Source of the DNA: Desulforamulus profundi
GTDB taxonomy: Bacteria > Bacillota_B > Desulfotomaculia > Desulfotomaculales > Desulfotomaculaceae
Direction: 5' to 3'
Length of the DNA stretch: 10,821 bases
NCBI RefSeq assembly: GCF_002607855.1
Contig: NZ_AWQQ01000160.1
Location: forward strand, 1-10,821
Under the pieces are notes generated by a model that saw only the letters and a list, made by a program, of their open reading frames with translations, searched no databases and had not been told where the DNA came from. How positions within the stretch are numbered: the first letter of the stretch is position 1; every line of letters starts with the position of its first letter. Positions 1-6,831 of the stretch are shown in pieces. A program made the position numbers and the translations under genes.

Positions 1-177
1 CTTTCTACGACCATCTTCAAGAACTTCTGCCAGAGATCTTATTGCCTCTTTTTTCCATTTAAGCAATTGATTTGGATGAATCCCATACTCTGAAGCAATC
101 TGGGATATGGTTTTCTCTTCCTTGAGAATTTCCAGTACAACCTTGGCTTTGAACTCCCCAGAATATGATTTTCTCAC
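1..177 (-). CDS. IS3-family transposase OrfA, partial at window edge
   Basis: Reading the complement from 177 gives a continuous frame of 59 codons that runs off the left edge. It begins VRKSYSGEFKAKVVLEILKE and contains the helix-turn-helix stretch ISQIASEYGIHPNQLLKWKK. This is the typical N-terminal DNA-binding region of OrfA in IS3-family elements; the OrfB integrase would lie beyond the window. GTG at 177 is preceded by AAGGTGG about 8 bases upstream and no better in-frame ATG exists, so GTG is taken as start. In IS3 elements OrfA binds the terminal repeats and is usually fused to OrfB by a -1 frameshift; that part is not visible here. The gene reads away from the truncated urtA. Confidence 0.85.
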   Translation of the reverse strand, partial: MRKSYSGEFKAKVVLEILKEEKTISQIASEYGIHPNQLLKWKKEAIRSLAEVLEDGRRK

Positions 178-230
178 GGCAACGATCCACCTTAAATAAA
201 GCTGTTTTTTTGTCTAGTTTTCTTTATCCA
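1..230 (-). mobile_element. IS3-family insertion sequence, 5' end only
   Basis: The left (orfA-proximal) end of the element lies near 230, where the complement reads TGGATAAAGAAAACTAGAC, starting with the TG expected for IS3 ends. The end sits directly against the urtA coding sequence. The opposite end and any target duplication are outside the window, so the exact base of the boundary is an estimate. Confidence 0.65.
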
Positions 231-1222
231 TTATAATTTTCGCCGTATTTTTCCTTGTATTTCTTAACAAACTCTTTGTTTTCGGGAGTGTCTGTAGTCT
301 GATAATAATTCCAAGAAACGAGATGCCCCTTCATGTTTTCAGCGCCAATGCCGCGAATTTCTTCTTCTGCAACACTCACTGAGCAGGTAGTCAGGTCTTT
401 CGAAGTTATCCCTGCATCTTTTAACTGCTTGAAGAAGGCAACGTTGCTGTCACCGTTCAATGTGTTGAAGACAACATCCGGTTTAGCTGCCTTGATTTTG
501 TTAATAATCGTACTATAGTCCGTATGTCCAAGGGGTGTATATTCTTCAGCAATCAGTTCTCCACCCATAGCCTTAAGCTGTGCTTTGATGATTTTATTGG
601 CTGTTCTGGGGAAGACATAATCAGAACCAAGGAGGAAGAACTTTTTGCCTTTGTTTTGCAGCAACCATTCAACAGCCGGTACTATTTGCTGATTTGGAGC
701 AGCACCTGTGTAGAAAATGTTTGGCGAAGCTTCCATCCCCTCATATTGGACCGGATACCACAAAAGTCCGTTATTCGCTTCAAATACCGGAAGTACTGCT
801 TTACGGCTGGCAGAAGTCCAACAACCAAAAACAGTTGCGACTTTATCATTTTGCAAAAGCTTATTTGCCTTTTCTGCAAATTTAGGCCAATCGGAAGCAC
901 CATCTTCAATGATGGGTTCAATCTTTTTGCCAAGAAGACCACCGGAAGCATTGATTTCCTCGATGGCCATCATTTCAGCATCCTTTACAGATACTTCACT
1001 GATCGCCATCGTACCGCTTAAAGAATGCAAAATACCAACCTTGATCGTATCACCGGCATCTGTTGCAGCTGTTTGTGTACCTGAATTTGCTTCATTTGAC
1101 CCTCCTGTTTTCGATGTCCCGCACCCTGCCAAAAGCATCGACACAGCAAGCACAAGAGCAACTGTAACAGCTATGCCCTTTCTAAATTTTCTCGTAAATT
1201 GCATTTTCATCTCTATAAACAC
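224..1222 (-). CDS. urtA: Urea ABC transporter substrate-binding lipoprotein UrtA, C-terminally truncated
   Basis: This is an extracytoplasmic ligand-binding lipoprotein of the branched-chain amino acid/amide/urea family; UrtA delivers urea to the UrtBCDE permease. A basic N-terminus, a hydrophobic stretch and the lipobox LLAGC show lipoprotein export. The mature part starts [18 protein letters not shown] and has the UrtA-like blocks [51 protein letters not shown] and [15 protein letters not shown]. The family usually has about 400-430 residues; here the frame stops after 332 at ENYNG. The last residue and the TAA come from the adjoining IS end, so roughly 80-100 residues of the C-terminal lobe are missing and function is doubtful. 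GTG at 1222 has AAGGAG 5 bases upstream; ATG at 1210, with AGAAGG 11 bases upstream, is an equally possible start. An amide substrate instead of urea cannot be excluded. Confidence 0.88.
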   Translation of the reverse strand: MFIEMKMQFTRKFRKGIAVTVALVLAVSMLLAGCGTSKTGGSNEANSGTQTAATDAGDTIKVGILHSLSGTMAISEVSVKDAEMMAIEEINASGGLLGKKIEPIIEDGASDWPKFAEKANKLLQNDKVATVFGCWTSASRKAVLPVFEANNGLLWYPVQYEGMEASPNIFYTGAAPNQQIVPAVEWLLQNKGKKFFLLGSDYVFPRTANKIIKAQLKAMGGELIAEEYTPLGHTDYSTIINKIKAAKPDVVFNTLNGDSNVAFFKQLKDAGITSKDLTTCSVSVAEEEIRGIGAENMKGHLVSWNYYQTTDTPENKEFVKKYKEKYGENYNG

Positions 1223-1318
1223 CTTCTCTCCTTAAATTAAATCCAAGATTACCAACACACATTTCATGGCCATGAACGTAATGTGGTTATGATGACTAAT
1301 CTCTTGAACAAAGCAAGA

Positions 1319-1370
1319 GGCGCTATGAAAAATCCACACTCGACATCGAATGTGTATTTTCCATAGCGCC
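1319..1370 (-). repeat. 52-base near-perfect inverted repeat in urtA leader
   Basis: The two 20-base arms (1319-1338 and 1351-1370) match at 18 of 20 positions when one is complemented; the outer nine bases GGCGCTATG/CATAGCGCC are perfect. The 12-base centre can pair further through TCGA/TCGA. A smaller hairpin CTCTTG/CAAGAG (1301-1319) follows directly on the minus strand, before urtA. It could be a leader RNA element, a processing site or a small repetitive element. Confidence 0.75.
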
Positions 1371-1396
1371 CTAGCTATGCTCCAATGACTTACCCA

Positions 1397-1422
1397 AGTC
1401 ATCATCTATAGTCATCATCTAT
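1397..1422 (+). repeat. Exact tandem 13-base repeat, candidate operator
   Basis: AGTCATCATCTAT occurs twice without a gap. The core AGTCATCA is also present in inverse orientation at 1290-1297 and on the same strand in the kinase leader at 5403-5410. The first copy overlaps the dyad ATGACTT-ACCC-AAGTCAT (1385-1402). A binding site for the neighbouring AraC-type regulator is an inference. Confidence 0.6.
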
Positions 1423-1426
1423 TGAT

Positions 1427-1455
1427 ATCTTACACTGCAGCTTAATCAAATTGAA
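1427..1455 (-). promoter_or_regulatory. Possible sigma-A promoter for urtA
   Basis: On the complement TTCAAT (1455-1450) and TAAGAT (1432-1427) are separated by 17 bases. Both hexamers deviate from consensus, so this is a weak prediction. The start would lie close to the tandem repeat at 1397-1422. Confidence 0.35.
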
Positions 1456-1536
1456 CATCATAAAACAGTAATTTCACCCCAAAAATCTGTAATGATTAAA
1501 AATTTTTAACCTGTCCAGAACATTTTTTAAATGTAA

Positions 1537-2628
1537 TCAGACAAGATTATTGTATAATTTTTTAAATTCGGTAGGCGTGTACCCGGTATATTTCTTGAAG
1601 AGACGACTGAAATAATCTGGCTTACTATAGCCTAATTTCTCACTCACTTCATAGTTTTTAAATTCACCTGTTCGAATGAGGTATTTGGCATGTTCCATTT
1701 TGACTTTGGTTACAAAATCGTTAAAGTTACAGCCTGTCTTCTGCTTGAACAGCTTGCCGATATAATCTTTGCTGATATGCACTTCGTTGGCGATCATTTC
1801 CAGCTTAATATCCTGTTCAACATGATCTATAACATAAGCACAAGTTCTCCTGATCACACTATCGGCATGATGCAATTCATATTTCTTGATCATTTCTAAG
1901 CTGCTGTTAATATAAACCAGAAATTTTTGCTTCATCTCAGCAATTGATTGAGCATCTGTCATATCAAATGTGAAAGTATTTCCTTCAAGTTTTTGTAGCC
2001 AGGGAAAGGCAGCATAAATCTCTTCACTTAGATTAACGAGCATCGTGTTCAGCAAAATGCCTATTTTGTATAGATCACCCTCGAACATTTCAGTAATTTC
2101 CACAAAAGTACTTTCAATCTCTTCGGTGATCTGAGGACTGCCCGATAACAAGCAAGCTGCCAGTGTTTTTTCACGCTTCTTGGGATAATAGAGCTTGGCA
2201 CTTTCTGTAAGCTGCTTTTTCTCCGCTTCAATCTTCGTTCTTTTTAGGTATTCTTCATCCAGATAGGTTTTTGCTCTTTCTAAAGCTTCGCTCAACAAAT
2301 CACCATTAAGAGGTTTGGTCATATAGTCAAACACACCTAATCGTATACCTTGTTTAGCATATTCAAAATCGCTATGTGTACTGAGAAAAATAACACAGGC
2401 TTGCCATTTCATGCTTTTGAGCTCCTGCAGAAACTCAATGCCATCCATACCCGGCATTTTGATATCTGTAATAATCAAGTCAAAATGACTTGATTTCAGC
2501 TTTTGCAAAGCCTCTTTGCCGTCACAAGCTTCGTCTGCAATAACAAAGCCATAGGATTCCCACTTCTTAAACCGCTTGAGCATATATCTTGTTGATCTGT
2601 CATCATCAATAATCAACACTTTATACAT
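1537..2628 (-). CDS. Response regulator with receiver and AraC-type DNA-binding domain (YesN-like)
   Basis: The 363-residue protein begins with a CheY-like receiver (about 1-120): acidic pocket D8-D10, phosphoacceptor D55 in DIIMPG-like DIKMPGMDG, S83 and K105 in TKPL. A middle region of about 130 residues has no motif I recognise. Residues about 260-358 form an AraC/XylS domain with two helix-turn-helix units (IANEVHISKDYIGKLFKQ and VSEKLGYSKPDYFSRLF). Regulators of this type activate transporter genes beside them. AAGGGAG lies 9 bases before the ATG. The gene follows the hybrid kinase after 28 bases on the same strand, so the two are almost certainly co-transcribed and form one two-component system. 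The downstream urtA is the likely target. All catalytic receiver residues are present. Confidence 0.93.
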   Translation of the reverse strand: MYKVLIIDDDRSTRYMLKRFKKWESYGFVIADEACDGKEALQKLKSSHFDLIITDIKMPGMDGIEFLQELKSMKWQACVIFLSTHSDFEYAKQGIRLGVFDYMTKPLNGDLLSEALERAKTYLDEEYLKRTKIEAEKKQLTESAKLYYPKKREKTLAACLLSGSPQITEEIESTFVEITEMFEGDLYKIGILLNTMLVNLSEEIYAAFPWLQKLEGNTFTFDMTDAQSIAEMKQKFLVYINSSLEMIKKYELHHADSVIRRTCAYVIDHVEQDIKLEMIANEVHISKDYIGKLFKQKTGCNFNDFVTKVKMEHAKYLIRTGEFKNYEVSEKLGYSKPDYFSRLFKKYTGYTPTEFKKLYNNLV

Positions 2629-2656
2629 TTTTTATTTCTCCCTTACCCGACCCATT

Positions 2657-5374
2657 TCAAGCACCTTTTCGATTTATTCTCAAAATAAGCTCCTGCAAAT
2701 CTGCTGCTGCTTCGTAGAGATTATAGGACGAGATATTTTTAGCTAATTGATCATAATCTTTTTCCTCTAAGTTTTGCTTAAGCTGATTCTTACAAGCTTG
2801 AAACAAATTTTTTGCCTCAACATCCCCAGCCTGCAACAAAGCAAGCAGCTTCATGAGAACCTCATGAACATCTCCAAAATCAACCTTGTTTTCTTCCTCT
2901 TCTTCAATATTAAGCACATTGTCTAACTGAGTAGCCGCATAAACACAAAGTGCCCGCAAATTTACCTTGAAGTCATGCATGGCTTGTTCAAGCTGTTTTT
3001 GATCATTATCTAATATCGCTTTTTCCAGGGTTACGCTTGCATCCTGCAAGCTTATTGCTCCGATATTATTGGCAATGCCTTTGATTGTATGGACCAGTAT
3101 TTTCGCTTCTGTCAAATCATTTGAAGATAAAAGATACTCAAGTTTATTTGCATCTTCACTATGATTGCTGATAAATTGCCGTATAATTTCTCTGTATTTC
3201 CTCTTATTACCACCTATTCTTCTGACACCCTTTTCCCAATCAAGACAAGCTTGAGCATCTTTTACTGCTTCGGTTCGTTCATCAGGCAAGTCCTCTAAGT
3301 CTTCGCTAATAGCTTCGATTTCAATATAACTCTTCAAAATATCAATAAGTTTTAATGGATTTAAAGGCTTAGTCAAATACCCGTTCATACCTGCTGCTTT
3401 AGCCTTTTCAGCCACGCCTTCTACTGCATCTGCCGACAAAGCGATAATGGGCAGGTTCTCAGTGTCCTGTAAAGCCCTTATGCGGCGTGTTGTTTCGTAC
3501 CCGTCCATCTCGGGCATGCGAATATCGATTAAAATAGCATCGTAACACTTTTGTTCAACCCTTTGCAAAGCTATAAAACCGTTTTCAGCTGTATCGGTGT
3601 CAAAACCTAATTGGTCAAGAATTTCTTTAGTCATTTGCAAATTAATTAGATTATCCTCGATCAGCAGAATTTTTTTCTTTTCGAATATCCTTGTTAACCT
3701 TGCAATTTCACCTTCCTCTTGTTTTATGGGAATACTGTCTGCAATGGCAAAATTAATTGTAAAACTAAATGTGGACCCTTTCCCTATTTCACTTTCTACA
3801 GATATATAGCCACCCATAAGTTCAACCATTCTTTTACAAATAGCCAACCCTAAACCTGTACCGCCATATTTTCTTGATGTTGATGCATCTCCCTGGGTAA
3901 AAACTTCGAAAAGCGACTTTTTCTGTTCTTCAGGTATGCCTATCCCTGTATCCGTAACGCTAAATCGTAAACTAACCTGGTTTTGGTCTTTTCCCAGTAA
4001 TTCCACCAGAATATCTATACTCCCCTCATGGGTAAACTTTACGCTATTGGCCAGCAGGTTTAAGACCACCTGTTTGAGCCGCACAGGATCTCCTTTTATA
4101 TACTGTGGAACACCAGGTTTGATGTTTAAATCAAGTTTAATCCCCTTGCGTTGAGCTTCAAAACCAACCATACCGCAGAGATCATCTAAAATACTAAATA
4201 AGTCAAAATCAACCAACTCAAGTGTCATCCTATGTGCTTCGATTTTCGAAAAATCGAGAATTTCATTGATAATGCCCAGTAAATTCTTAGCCGCCATATC
4301 AATCTTATCGGCATACTCTTTTTGCTTTGAATTTAAGTCGCTGTTCTCCAATAAATATGTGTATCCTGTTATTGTATTTAGCGGTGTTCTAATTTCATGG
4401 CTCATGTTGGCCAAAAACTCACTTTTGGCACTGTTGGCACGCTCAGCCTCATCTTTAGCAATTTTCATAGTTTCTTCTGCTTGTTTTCGTTTAACCAGTT
4501 CTTCTTGGAATGAGCTATATAAATCATTGAACGTCTTAGCCAGCAGTCTGAGTTCATGCGAGCCCTCGGGGATAAGCCTAAAACTTTCATTACTAAAAGA
4601 AATGTCTTGCAATAACGCCGTATAATTCCTAATTGGATCGTTTATTTGCGTAAAAAGAATTCTAATCAGCAGAGCGACTGCGCCAATAATAATACCGGCA
4701 AGTATTGCTTGTAAAATTGCTGCTCTTCTGGTACCTTCACGAGCAGCTTCCAATTCAGCTTCCAAACGTGCATTCATAACTTGTTGAAATTTGTCGATCG
4801 GTGCCATGATACTTTTCTTATTCGCGTCATACTGAGCATCAAACATAATCTCACGTGCCTTAGCAAATTTTTCCTCTTTGGTTAGCTGCTGTTCTACAAT
4901 ATTTAAACGATAACTGGCGACTTCAGGAACCATGTTAGCTTCTGTTACTCCCAGACCTTCTAAAACCAACCTCATGGAATGTCTCTCAGTTTCTACAAGG
5001 TCATCGGAATGTCTTTTCGCCTGTGCTAACAGCTCCTTTTCTGCAGGTGGTGAATCAAGTTCAGCAAGTCGGTCTATAACCTTATCTCTTGTTTTGGTTA
5101 TATTAATTTCTTCCCAATAATTATTTAAATGGGTGATATCTTTCGTTACAGCATACTTTCTTGCTTCCTCTGTCAAATAATCGGAAGCTTTGGCCAGAGT
5201 AAGACCAAGCTGTTTGAATTCTGTTCTTCTTTTTTCAGCAGTTTGTTCGGCTTTAATGCTAGAATTCATATATAAAATACTTCCTCCCAGCAATATTGCT
5301 ATGAGGAAAAATATTCCTAAGATCAGCGCACTGATCGTTGACTGTTTTATGATCATTTTTGAGCTCACGTTCAT
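2657..5374 (-). CDS. Membrane hybrid sensor histidine kinase (HAMP-HisKA-HATPase-REC-HPt)
   Basis: Numbered from ATG 5374 the protein has about 905 residues: a membrane helix (about 12-36), an external helical, charged sensor region (about 40-215), a second helix (217-241), HAMP and coiled coil (242-315), HisKA with H326 in NMSHEIRTP, HATPase with N443, DTGIGIP and GGTGLGLA, a receiver with D617 in IDIRMPEMDG and K669, and an HPt domain with H762 in HTIKGIANNIG. This gives a complete His-Asp-His relay whose HPt probably hands the phosphate to D55 of the adjacent regulator. The sensor region is not a family I can name; a small-molecule signal or a contact with UrtA is inference. The start is uncertain: TTG 5401 lacks a ribosome site, ATG 5374 has AGCAGG upstream, and GTG 5368 has GGGGGG 7 bases upstream. 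Confidence 0.93.
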   Translation of the reverse strand: MNVSSKMIIKQSTISALILGIFFLIAILLGGSILYMNSSIKAEQTAEKRRTEFKQLGLTLAKASDYLTEEARKYAVTKDITHLNNYWEEINITKTRDKVIDRLAELDSPPAEKELLAQAKRHSDDLVETERHSMRLVLEGLGVTEANMVPEVASYRLNIVEQQLTKEEKFAKAREIMFDAQYDANKKSIMAPIDKFQQVMNARLEAELEAAREGTRRAAILQAILAGIIIGAVALLIRILFTQINDPIRNYTALLQDISFSNESFRLIPEGSHELRLLAKTFNDLYSSFQEELVKRKQAEETMKIAKDEAERANSAKSEFLANMSHEIRTPLNTITGYTYLLENSDLNSKQKEYADKIDMAAKNLLGIINEILDFSKIEAHRMTLELVDFDLFSILDDLCGMVGFEAQRKGIKLDLNIKPGVPQYIKGDPVRLKQVVLNLLANSVKFTHEGSIDILVELLGKDQNQVSLRFSVTDTGIGIPEEQKKSLFEVFTQGDASTSRKYGGTGLGLAICKRMVELMGGYISVESEIGKGSTFSFTINFAIADSIPIKQEEGEIARLTRIFEKKKILLIEDNLINLQMTKEILDQLGFDTDTAENGFIALQRVEQKCYDAILIDIRMPEMDGYETTRRIRALQDTENLPIIALSADAVEGVAEKAKAAGMNGYLTKPLNPLKLIDILKSYIEIEAISEDLEDLPDERTEAVKDAQACLDWEKGVRRIGGNKRKYREIIRQFISNHSEDANKLEYLLSSNDLTEAKILVHTIKGIANNIGAISLQDASVTLEKAILDNDQKQLEQAMHDFKVNLRALCVYAATQLDNVLNIEEEEENKVDFGDVHEVLMKLLALLQAGDVEAKNLFQACKNQLKQNLEEKDYDQLAKNISSYNLYEAAADLQELILRINRKGA

Positions 5375-5402
5375 ACCCCCCAAAACCTGCTTGGTATGCA
5401 AA

Positions 5403-5410
5403 AGTCATCA
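5403..5410 (+). promoter_or_regulatory. AGTCATCA motif in the kinase leader
   Basis: This octamer matches the core of the tandem repeat upstream of urtA (1397-1422) and its inverse copy at 1290-1297. It lies between the leader hairpins and the kinase start codon. A shared regulator site is inference. Confidence 0.35.
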
Positions 5411-5416
5411 AAAATC

Positions 5417-5447
5417 ACTGGTTTGGCGAAAAGACTTGTCAACCAGT
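5417..5447 (-). repeat. Second leader hairpin ACTGGTT/AACCAGT
   Basis: Arms at 5417-5423 and 5441-5447 are perfect over 7 bases with a 17-base loop. On the minus strand it follows the U-tract of the first hairpin and is itself followed by GATTTTTG. It may be part of an attenuation switch or a weak backup terminator. Confidence 0.4.
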
Positions 5448-5450
5448 TAC

Positions 5451-5507
5451 AAAAAACAAGGCAAAGAAATTGGTGTGCAAGCTCTGCACTACAGCCTCTT
5501 TGCCTTG
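5451..5507 (-). terminator. Intrinsic terminator/attenuator in the kinase leader
   Basis: On the minus strand an 11-base perfect stem CAAGGCAAAGA/TCTTTGCCTTG (5507-5497 with 5467-5457) encloses an inner stem GTGCA/TGCAC (5489-5485 with 5479-5475) and is followed at once by six T (5456-5451). There is no gene upstream on this strand to terminate, and the predicted promoter puts +1 at about 5507. It therefore looks like conditional termination at the very start of the kinase transcript. Confidence 0.7.
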
Positions 5508-5513
5508 AAAGTT

Positions 5514-5542
5514 ATTGTAAACTACAAAAACAGCGTTTGCAA
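5514..5542 (-). promoter_or_regulatory. Sigma-A-type promoter of the kinase-regulator operon
   Basis: TTGCAA (5542-5537) and TACAAT (5519-5514) are separated by exactly 17 bases on the minus strand. Both are close to consensus. Transcription would start near 5507, at the first base of the leader hairpin. Confidence 0.65.
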
Positions 5543-5665
5543 TTCTCAAAACAGAAAGATCCAATTTATTTCTCGCCCGCCGGAGATATTTGGCTTGGCG
5601 GACCACTTTGAAAGCAGCGGCATGGCGAGCAGTTTGATGATGAGTTACGAAACAAGGGATTGTTT
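5543..5665. other. Divergent intergenic region with a GC-rich island
   Basis: No convincing gene is present. The stretch 5573-5635 is clearly richer in G and C than its surroundings and holds a short dyad CCGCC/GGCGG (5577-5581, 5597-5601). Open frames here lack ribosome sites and family resemblance. It could hold upstream sites for either divergent promoter or a structured RNA of unknown type. Confidence 0.3.
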
Positions 5666-5694
5666 TTGACATGATCCTTCGTTTAATATTTAAG
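5666..5694 (+). promoter_or_regulatory. Sigma-A-type promoter of the receiver-kinase gene
   Basis: A perfect TTGACA (5666-5671) is followed after 17 bases by TTTAAG (5689-5694; four of six consensus bases). The start would be about 5701, downstream of the ATG at 5671, and 10-15 bases before the GGAG ribosome site at 5712. Confidence 0.5.
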
Positions 5695-5724
5695 CATCTA
5701 GAAATATTCACGGAGATGATACCC

Positions 5725-6831
5725 TTGGAAATCATCCAAAAGAACAATCAACCTGAAATATTGCTGGTAGAAGATACACCAGAACATATTGAAGCAGTTG
5801 TAGCAGTACTGCATGAAAACAATTTTAGAATAAGAATTGCCAAGAAATGGAGTACAGCTCTGGAACTATTAAGTAAGCATCAACCGGATTTGATTCTATT
5901 AGATATTTATATGCCTGAAATGGATGGCTTTGAACTGTGTAAAACAATTAAAAGCAACCGTGCTTTTAGTAGTATCCCCATCATATTTTTAACTGCCAGC
6001 AACGATGAAGAAAGTATCCGGAAGGGATTCGAATTAGGAGCACAAGATTATGTAGTTAAGCCCTTCAACACCTCCGAACTGCTAGCCCGTGTCAAAACAC
6101 ATATCAAACTAAAGCAGCAAACTGAATCGCTCAAAGAAGCTAATCGCGAGTTAGACAGCTTTTGCTATACGATATCTCACGATTTAAAAGCTCCCCTGCT
6201 GTCAATTAATAAGCTTATTGAATATCTTATTGCAGATTATCGGGATAAACTAGATAGTGAAGGCCAAGAGCTGGTTACTATTATTCAGGAAAAATCTGTA
6301 GAAGTCATCGCTATTATTGATCATTTGCTTGAGTTCTCCAAGATGTGTGAAATGCCAATGCAAAATGAAGTTATACAACTAGAACATTTGTTTCTTGATG
6401 TGTATAATGAGCTTATTCATCTACACGGTCAACGGCAAGTAAAATTAAATCTCAAGCCCCTGCCTAATGTAAATGGTGATCCTGTAATGATGAAAATGCT
6501 TGTTTCGAATATACTTTCTAATGCATTAAAGTATACGCGCAACAGGGAACTTGCCATAATCGAAGTTAGCTTTAGTGAGAGCGAAAACGAATACATCTTT
6601 GCAGTCAAAGATAATGGTGTAGGCTTCGATATGCGTTATTCAGCTCGGCTTTTTGGAGTATTCCAAAGACTTCATTCACAAAATGAGTTTGAAGGTTCAG
6701 GTGTCGGACTAGCTATATGTCAAAAAATACTCAAAAGGCACAATGGTCATGCCTGGATGATTGGCGAAGTTGACAAAGGTGCTACTTTTTATTTTAGTTT
6801 TCCCAAACAAGCGGCGGGCGCAAATACTTAA
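5725..6831 (+). CDS. Cytosolic response regulator-histidine kinase (REC-HisKA-HATPase)
   Basis: From TTG 5725 the protein has 368 residues. The receiver is at about 11-128 with E16-D17, D60 in LDIYMPEMDG, T90 and K112. A short helix leads to HisKA with H152 in FCYTISHDLKAPL, resembling phytochrome-type kinases. The HATPase follows with N266 in SNILSNALKYT, DNGVGFD at 296-302 and GSGVGLA at 324-330. There is no membrane segment. Such reverse hybrids are driven by phosphotransfer into the N-terminal receiver. All key residues are present, so it should be active. TTG 5725 has GGAG 9 bases upstream; ATG 5716 abuts that GGAG and ATG 5671 lies inside the -35 box, although AAGGGA stands 11 bases before it. 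It is divergent from the hybrid kinase, and crosstalk with that relay is plausible but unproven. Confidence 0.88.
   Translation: MEIIQKNNQPEILLVEDTPEHIEAVVAVLHENNFRIRIAKKWSTALELLSKHQPDLILLDIYMPEMDGFELCKTIKSNRAFSSIPIIFLTASNDEESIRKGFELGAQDYVVKPFNTSELLARVKTHIKLKQQTESLKEANRELDSFCYTISHDLKAPLLSINKLIEYLIADYRDKLDSEGQELVTIIQEKSVEVIAIIDHLLEFSKMCEMPMQNEVIQLEHLFLDVYNELIHLHGQRQVKLNLKPLPNVNGDPVMMKMLVSNILSNALKYTRNRELAIIEVSFSESENEYIFAVKDNGVGFDMRYSARLFGVFQRLHSQNEFEGSGVGLAICQKILKRHNGHAWMIGEVDKGATFYFSFPKQAAGANT

Larger units (their letters stand above)
1223..1536 (-). promoter_or_regulatory. Structured leader and control region of urtA
   Basis: This 314-base gap has no gene. On the minus strand it carries, in order, an AT palindrome (1496-1509), a possible promoter, a tandem 13-base repeat (1397-1422), and four potential hairpins: 1385-1402, 1319-1370, 1301-1319 and 1258-1285. 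The last has arms CACATT/AATGTG around the palindrome TTCATGGCCATGAA. No clear U-tract follows any of them, so they look more like an operator and leader RNA than plain terminators. The ribosome site AAGGAG is at 1228-1233. Confidence 0.55.

Noticed and set aside
524..1235. Plus-strand frames of 165 and 172 codons inside urtA
   Set aside because: They are antisense to a gene with a clear family match.
1496..1509. Palindrome TTAAAAATTTTTAA as terminator of the response regulator
   Set aside because: It is entirely A and T and would form a very weak stem.
1223..1536. Guanidine (ykkC) riboswitch before urtA
   Set aside because: Considered because of urea-related context, but the characteristic conserved loops of that class are not found.
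5439..5747. Minus-strand open frame of 102 codons between the divergent kinases
   Set aside because: It overlaps both predicted promoters and the leader hairpin, has no ribosome site and resembles no family.
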